Source of the DNA: Herpetosiphon gulosus
GTDB taxonomy: Bacteria > Chloroflexota > Chloroflexia > Chloroflexales > Herpetosiphonaceae
DNA length: 64,000 nt
Reading direction: 5' to 3'
NCBI RefSeq assembly: GCF_039545135.1
Contig: NZ_BAABRU010000001.1
Span: forward strand, 124,001 to 188,000
Under the pieces are notes generated by a model, which saw only the letters and a list, made by a program, of their open reading frames with translations, did no database searches and had not been told where the DNA came from. The translations under genes were made by a program, and so were the position numbers. Of this stretch, positions 61,060 to 64,000 are shown piece by piece. Each line of letters opens with the position of its first letter. Position 1 is the stretch's first letter.

Positions 61060-62301
61060 ATGGCTGATGCACTAACACAACTAGGCTTTGCATCATGGCT
61101 GAGTGTTCTGATTGCCAGCAGCATTAAAGTAACCCTCATTCTCGTGGGCGGTTCGGTTGGCATGATGTTCCTGACGTGGTATGAACGCCGCTCTATTTCG
61201 TATATGCAAGACCGCCGCGGCCCCAACCGTGTTGGTCCTCAAGGACTGTTGCAGCCAATTTCCGAAGCGATCAAAACGATGACTAAGGAAGATGCAACGC
61301 CCCGTGAAGCAGATAAAATTGTGCACTTTTTGGCTCCGGTCGTGATGCTGGGGGCAACCGTGCTTTCGTTTGCAGTTATTCCGTGGGGGCGCATGTTCCC
61401 TGTGGATTTAAACGCAGCGGTGTTGTTTGTGATCGCCACTGGCGGTTTGCACAGCATTGGCATGATGATGGCTGGTTGGGGTTCCAATAATAAATTTGCC
61501 TTGCTAGGGGGGATGCGCGGGGTTGCGCAATTGATCAGCTATGAAATTCCCCAAGTTATGGCGATTATCCCCGTGGTGTTGATGACTGGCTCGATGTCGC
61601 TGCAAAAGATTGTCGAAGCCCAAAATGACTTCGGCGGCTTGGGCTGGTATGTCTTCTCACCAGTAGGTTTGTTGGGATTTGCTTTGTTCTTTACGGCCAG
61701 TTTGGCTGAAGGCGAACGCACACCCTTCGATATTCCCGAAGCCGACTCAGAAATTATTGCAGGCTATATGACTGAATATAGCGGCATGAAGTTTGCGGTT
61801 TTCTATCTCTCAAACTACATGAGTAATTTGGCCGTCTGTTTTATCACCGCGACCCTCTACCTTGGTGGTGGCAACGGGCCTGGGGTTGATGCACTGGGTG
61901 GCTTTGCTGGTGGTTTGCTTTCACTGATCTACTTCCTGCTCAAGTCCTTCGCGCTGTTCTTTGTGATGGTGTTGATCCGGGCGACCGTACCACGTTTGCG
62001 GGTTGACCAACTGATGAGCTTTGCATGGAAGTTCTTGCTGCCCTTGGTTTTGGTCAACATTCTCAGCGCCTCGTTCTGGGTAGCGCTGCTGCGCTGGGAT
62101 CAACAATGGCCGCAATTGACCGAGTGGTTTGGTGCACCAAGCACTGCTGATGCCACCAATTGGGGGCGTTTGGCAATTGCCGTGGGGCTGACCTTATTGA
62201 TCAATGCTGGGGCTGTCGCGCTGATTATGCGCCTGACCAACCGCAACGTCCAGAAACACTTATACACAACCGACGAAGAACTTGCTCTTGGATTATCGTA
62301 A
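61060..62301 (+). CDS. nuoH: NADH-quinone oxidoreductase subunit H
   Basis: 413 residues, eight or so membrane helices. YERRSISYMQDRRGPNRVGPQGLLQPISEAIK and the central FTASLAEGERTPFDIPEADSEIIAGYMTEYS are strongly conserved and form the entrance to the quinone cavity. It has an N-terminal extension and a hydrophobic C-terminal extension. GAGGAGAA lies before the ATG. Confidence 0.97.
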   Translation: MADALTQLGFASWLSVLIASSIKVTLILVGGSVGMMFLTWYERRSISYMQDRRGPNRVGPQGLLQPISEAIKTMTKEDATPREADKIVHFLAPVVMLGATVLSFAVIPWGRMFPVDLNAAVLFVIATGGLHSIGMMMAGWGSNNKFALLGGMRGVAQLISYEIPQVMAIIPVVLMTGSMSLQKIVEAQNDFGGLGWYVFSPVGLLGFALFFTASLAEGERTPFDIPEADSEIIAGYMTEYSGMKFAVFYLSNYMSNLAVCFITATLYLGGGNGPGVDALGGFAGGLLSLIYFLLKSFALFFVMVLIRATVPRLRVDQLMSFAWKFLLPLVLVNILSASFWVALLRWDQQWPQLTEWFGAPSTADATNWGRLAIAVGLTLLINAGAVALIMRLTNRNVQKHLYTTDEELALGLS

Positions 62302-62360
62302 AAGCGCAAGCGTGAAGGATGGGGCGATTGCTCCATCCTTCATACGGAAGGACTAGCTTG

Positions 62361-63047
62361 ATGAACCCGATTGCGATAGGTGTTTTTATTGTCATCGCGC
62401 TACTGACGCTCGGTTCGGGCATTATGGTCGTGACAGTCAGAAACATCATCCACTCAGCATTATGGCTGATTGCCTCGTTTATCGGGGTGGCAGCGCTCTA
62501 TTTGCTGATGGAAGCTGAATTTTTAGCAGTTGTCCAGATTTTGGTCTATGCGGGGGCTGTTTCAATCCTCGTTTTGTTTGCTATCATGCTCACACGCCAA
62601 GTTACTGGTGAAGGTGTGCGCGTGGTGTTTGAGCGCTGGTGGGTAGCCTTGTTGATTGCCTTGGGGCTATTCGGAGTGATTGTGCCAACACTCTGGCAGC
62701 ATGGCTCAACCTGGGAAGAAGCTTCGAAACTGGCTCAAGTTGGCCCAGCTCCGGTTGAAGGAGTTGCCGCAGGCTTGCAAGTTGCGACTGCTACCGAGAT
62801 TGGGCGCTCGTTTATGGGCGAATACCTCTTGCCATTTGAAGTTATTTCAATTTTGTTGTTGATGGCTTTGATTGGGGCGATTGTAATTGCCTATGAAGAA
62901 CGTACCCGCCGCCGCCGTGTGCTGACCTTGGCTGAAGAGCTTGCGTTGAAAAAACGTGGGATTGTCGAGCCTCGCGATGCTGAAGGCGCGGTTGTGCCGC
63001 GTGAGGCTGAAGGCGCGGTTATTCTGCTCGATTCCGAACAGGCATAA
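62361..63047 (+). CDS. nuoJ: NADH-quinone oxidoreductase subunit J
   Basis: 228 residues from ATG at 62361 (GGAAGGA upstream). Five membrane helices; the family motif is [23 protein letters not shown] charged C-terminal tail repeats AEGAV twice ([21 protein letters not shown]). Subunit of the membrane arm next to NuoK. Confidence 0.94.
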   Translation: MNPIAIGVFIVIALLTLGSGIMVVTVRNIIHSALWLIASFIGVAALYLLMEAEFLAVVQILVYAGAVSILVLFAIMLTRQVTGEGVRVVFERWWVALLIALGLFGVIVPTLWQHGSTWEEASKLAQVGPAPVEGVAAGLQVATATEIGRSFMGEYLLPFEVISILLLMALIGAIVIAYEERTRRRRVLTLAEELALKKRGIVEPRDAEGAVVPREAEGAVILLDSEQA

Positions 63048-63057
63048 GGAGAAAACG

Positions 63058-63375
63058 ATGGTTGGTTCTGTCCCATTAGTGTGGGTGCTTACCCTCGCTG
63101 CCGGATTGTTCTGCATCGGCCTGTTTGGGGCGCTCTCGCGGCGCAACATCGTGGGGATGCTGATGGGGATTGAGTTGATGTTGAATTCAGTCAACATTAA
63201 CTTGGTTGCTTTCTGGCGCTACCTACAACCAACAGGCACAGCGGGTTTGGTCTTTGCAATTTTTACCATCGCAGTTGCCGCTGCTGAAGTGGCGGTTGGT
63301 TTGGCAATGGTGATTGCAATCTATCGTGCTCGCCTGACGATTAATGCTGACGAAATAGATACACTTAAAGGATAG
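63058..63375 (+). CDS. nuoK: NADH-quinone oxidoreductase subunit K
   Basis: 105 residues, three membrane helices. [20 protein letters not shown] contains the conserved membrane Glu (GIELML) and the second Glu appears in [11 protein letters not shown], both used in proton transfer. AAGGAGAAAACG precedes the ATG; an in-frame start upstream inside nuoJ is rejected. Confidence 0.96.
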   Translation: MVGSVPLVWVLTLAAGLFCIGLFGALSRRNIVGMLMGIELMLNSVNINLVAFWRYLQPTGTAGLVFAIFTIAVAAAEVAVGLAMVIAIYRARLTINADEIDTLKG

Positions 63376-63455
63376 TGACGCATTGCAAAGGCCGGCGAGA
63401 GTGGAAACCACTTTGACCACCCTTTGTAATTCGTCTCGAAGTAGGGGACTGATCA

Positions 63456-64000
63456 ATGCCGTTTTTTGATCTTGCGTGGTTGATTCCGCTGCTGCCATTG
63501 GCAGCATTTGTGTTGATCACCCTCGTGCCACCGATTGGGCGCTCGCGCAAAGCGTCGTATACCACGGCGTTAGTCTTGCTTGGGCTGGCTACGGTGATCG
63601 CCTGGGGTGTTTTAGCACAATCGATCAGCGAAGGATTCCCTAATGCTCCCTTGGTTGCCGCTGCTAGCCAAGAACCGGCCAGCGAAGCTGCCGCTGAAGG
63701 TGGCCATGCGGAAACCGCAATTCCAACATTTGGGAATTTCTATGCTAAATCGTTTGCATGGGCACCAGATGGCTCAGGGTTTTTTAACTTTGGTTATCGC
63801 TTAGATGGTGCAACGGTGCTGATGTTGGCGATGGTAACGCTGGCTGCATGGTGTATTCACCTCTTCTCAGTGGGTTATATGGCTCACGATGAATTCCCCG
63901 CAGGCCACCAACGCCAATCGCGCTTCTTCTCCTATATTGCGTTATTTACCGCTTCGATGTTGGGAATGACGCTGGCAGATAACTTATTGCTGTTCTTTAT
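63456..64000 (+). CDS. nuoL: NADH-quinone oxidoreductase subunit L, 5' part
   Basis: The first 181 codons are present and the gene runs past the right edge. MPFFDLAWLIPLLPLAAFVLI begins the antiporter-like subunit. LDGATVLMLAMVTLAAWCIHLFSVGYMAHDE is the conserved region of the first helices. AGGGGA precedes the ATG. The loop after the second helix is long and acidic. Confidence 0.93.
   Translation, partial: MPFFDLAWLIPLLPLAAFVLITLVPPIGRSRKASYTTALVLLGLATVIAWGVLAQSISEGFPNAPLVAAASQEPASEAAAEGGHAETAIPTFGNFYAKSFAWAPDGSGFFNFGYRLDGATVLMLAMVTLAAWCIHLFSVGYMAHDEFPAGHQRQSRFFSYIALFTASMLGMTLADNLLLFF

Overview
The window reads as a chromosomal stretch of a Chloroflexota bacterium, most like the filamentous glider Herpetosiphon. 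This is inferred from gene style, not from a search: about 50% GC, TTG and GTG starts, a huge secreted protein with a CSLREA domain, Thr/Pro-rich linkers and an LPLV motif, FhaA/FhaB-like proteins, and a nuoABCD-I-H-J-K-L cluster. It is mostly core and housekeeping sequence. I see no prophage, integrase, transposase, CRISPR array, rRNA or tRNA.

Layout. 1-460: the His-rich start of a probable metal-efflux transporter and its ArsR/CzrA-type zinc sensor. 560-2815: a GbsR/MarR-like regulator with two near-identical operators, driving an ABC-2 exporter. 3043-9076: cydABDC (cytochrome bd oxidase and its assembly ABC transporter). 9433-13879: a degenerate M28-like membrane protein, then a PepSY / DsbA-like / cytochrome c lipoprotein / Cys-His membrane protein operon. 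14202-20206: fmt, a lactonase-like hydrolase with a divergent TetR gene, purC, a glycosyltransferase-like gene, recJ. 20511-24395: the 1294-residue surface protein. 24609-31793: speB, an RsbR-like STAS protein, a HAD-like protein, moaC, a patatin, psd-pssA, and a PspC/LiaF-like pair. 31857-36731: an amidohydrolase-CYTH fusion, a winged-helix-like protein, a YdcF protein, an mtnA-like gene. 37623-40223: rpsF-ssb-rpsR and a SurA/PrsA-like foldase. 40293-56923: a PH-domain membrane protein, uvrB, a TPR protein, a DEAD-box helicase with a structured leader, PAP2, a histidine kinase, a sigma factor, a NuiA-type nuclease inhibitor, clpB, tsaE, tsaB, a FlaR-like kinase, fhaA/fhaB. 57231-end: complex I genes nuoA, B, C, D, I, H, J, K and the start of nuoL.

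How it works together. Two respiratory modules flank the window: the bd-type quinol oxidase and the membrane and connecting arms of NADH:quinone oxidoreductase. nuoE, nuoF and nuoG are absent from the part visible here. Other genes serve membrane lipid synthesis (psd, pssA), protein and RNA quality control (clpB, deaD, foldase), tRNA modification (tsaE, tsaB) and DNA repair (uvrB, recJ).

The most distinctive items are the amidohydrolase-CYTH fusion, an attenuator-like leader before deaD, a leader hairpin whose loop can pair beside the ribosome-binding site of the giant surface protein, a family of small palindromic repeats (one of which appears to have replaced the C-terminus of CydD), a duplicated tail motif on NuoI, and an orphan NuiA-like inhibitor.
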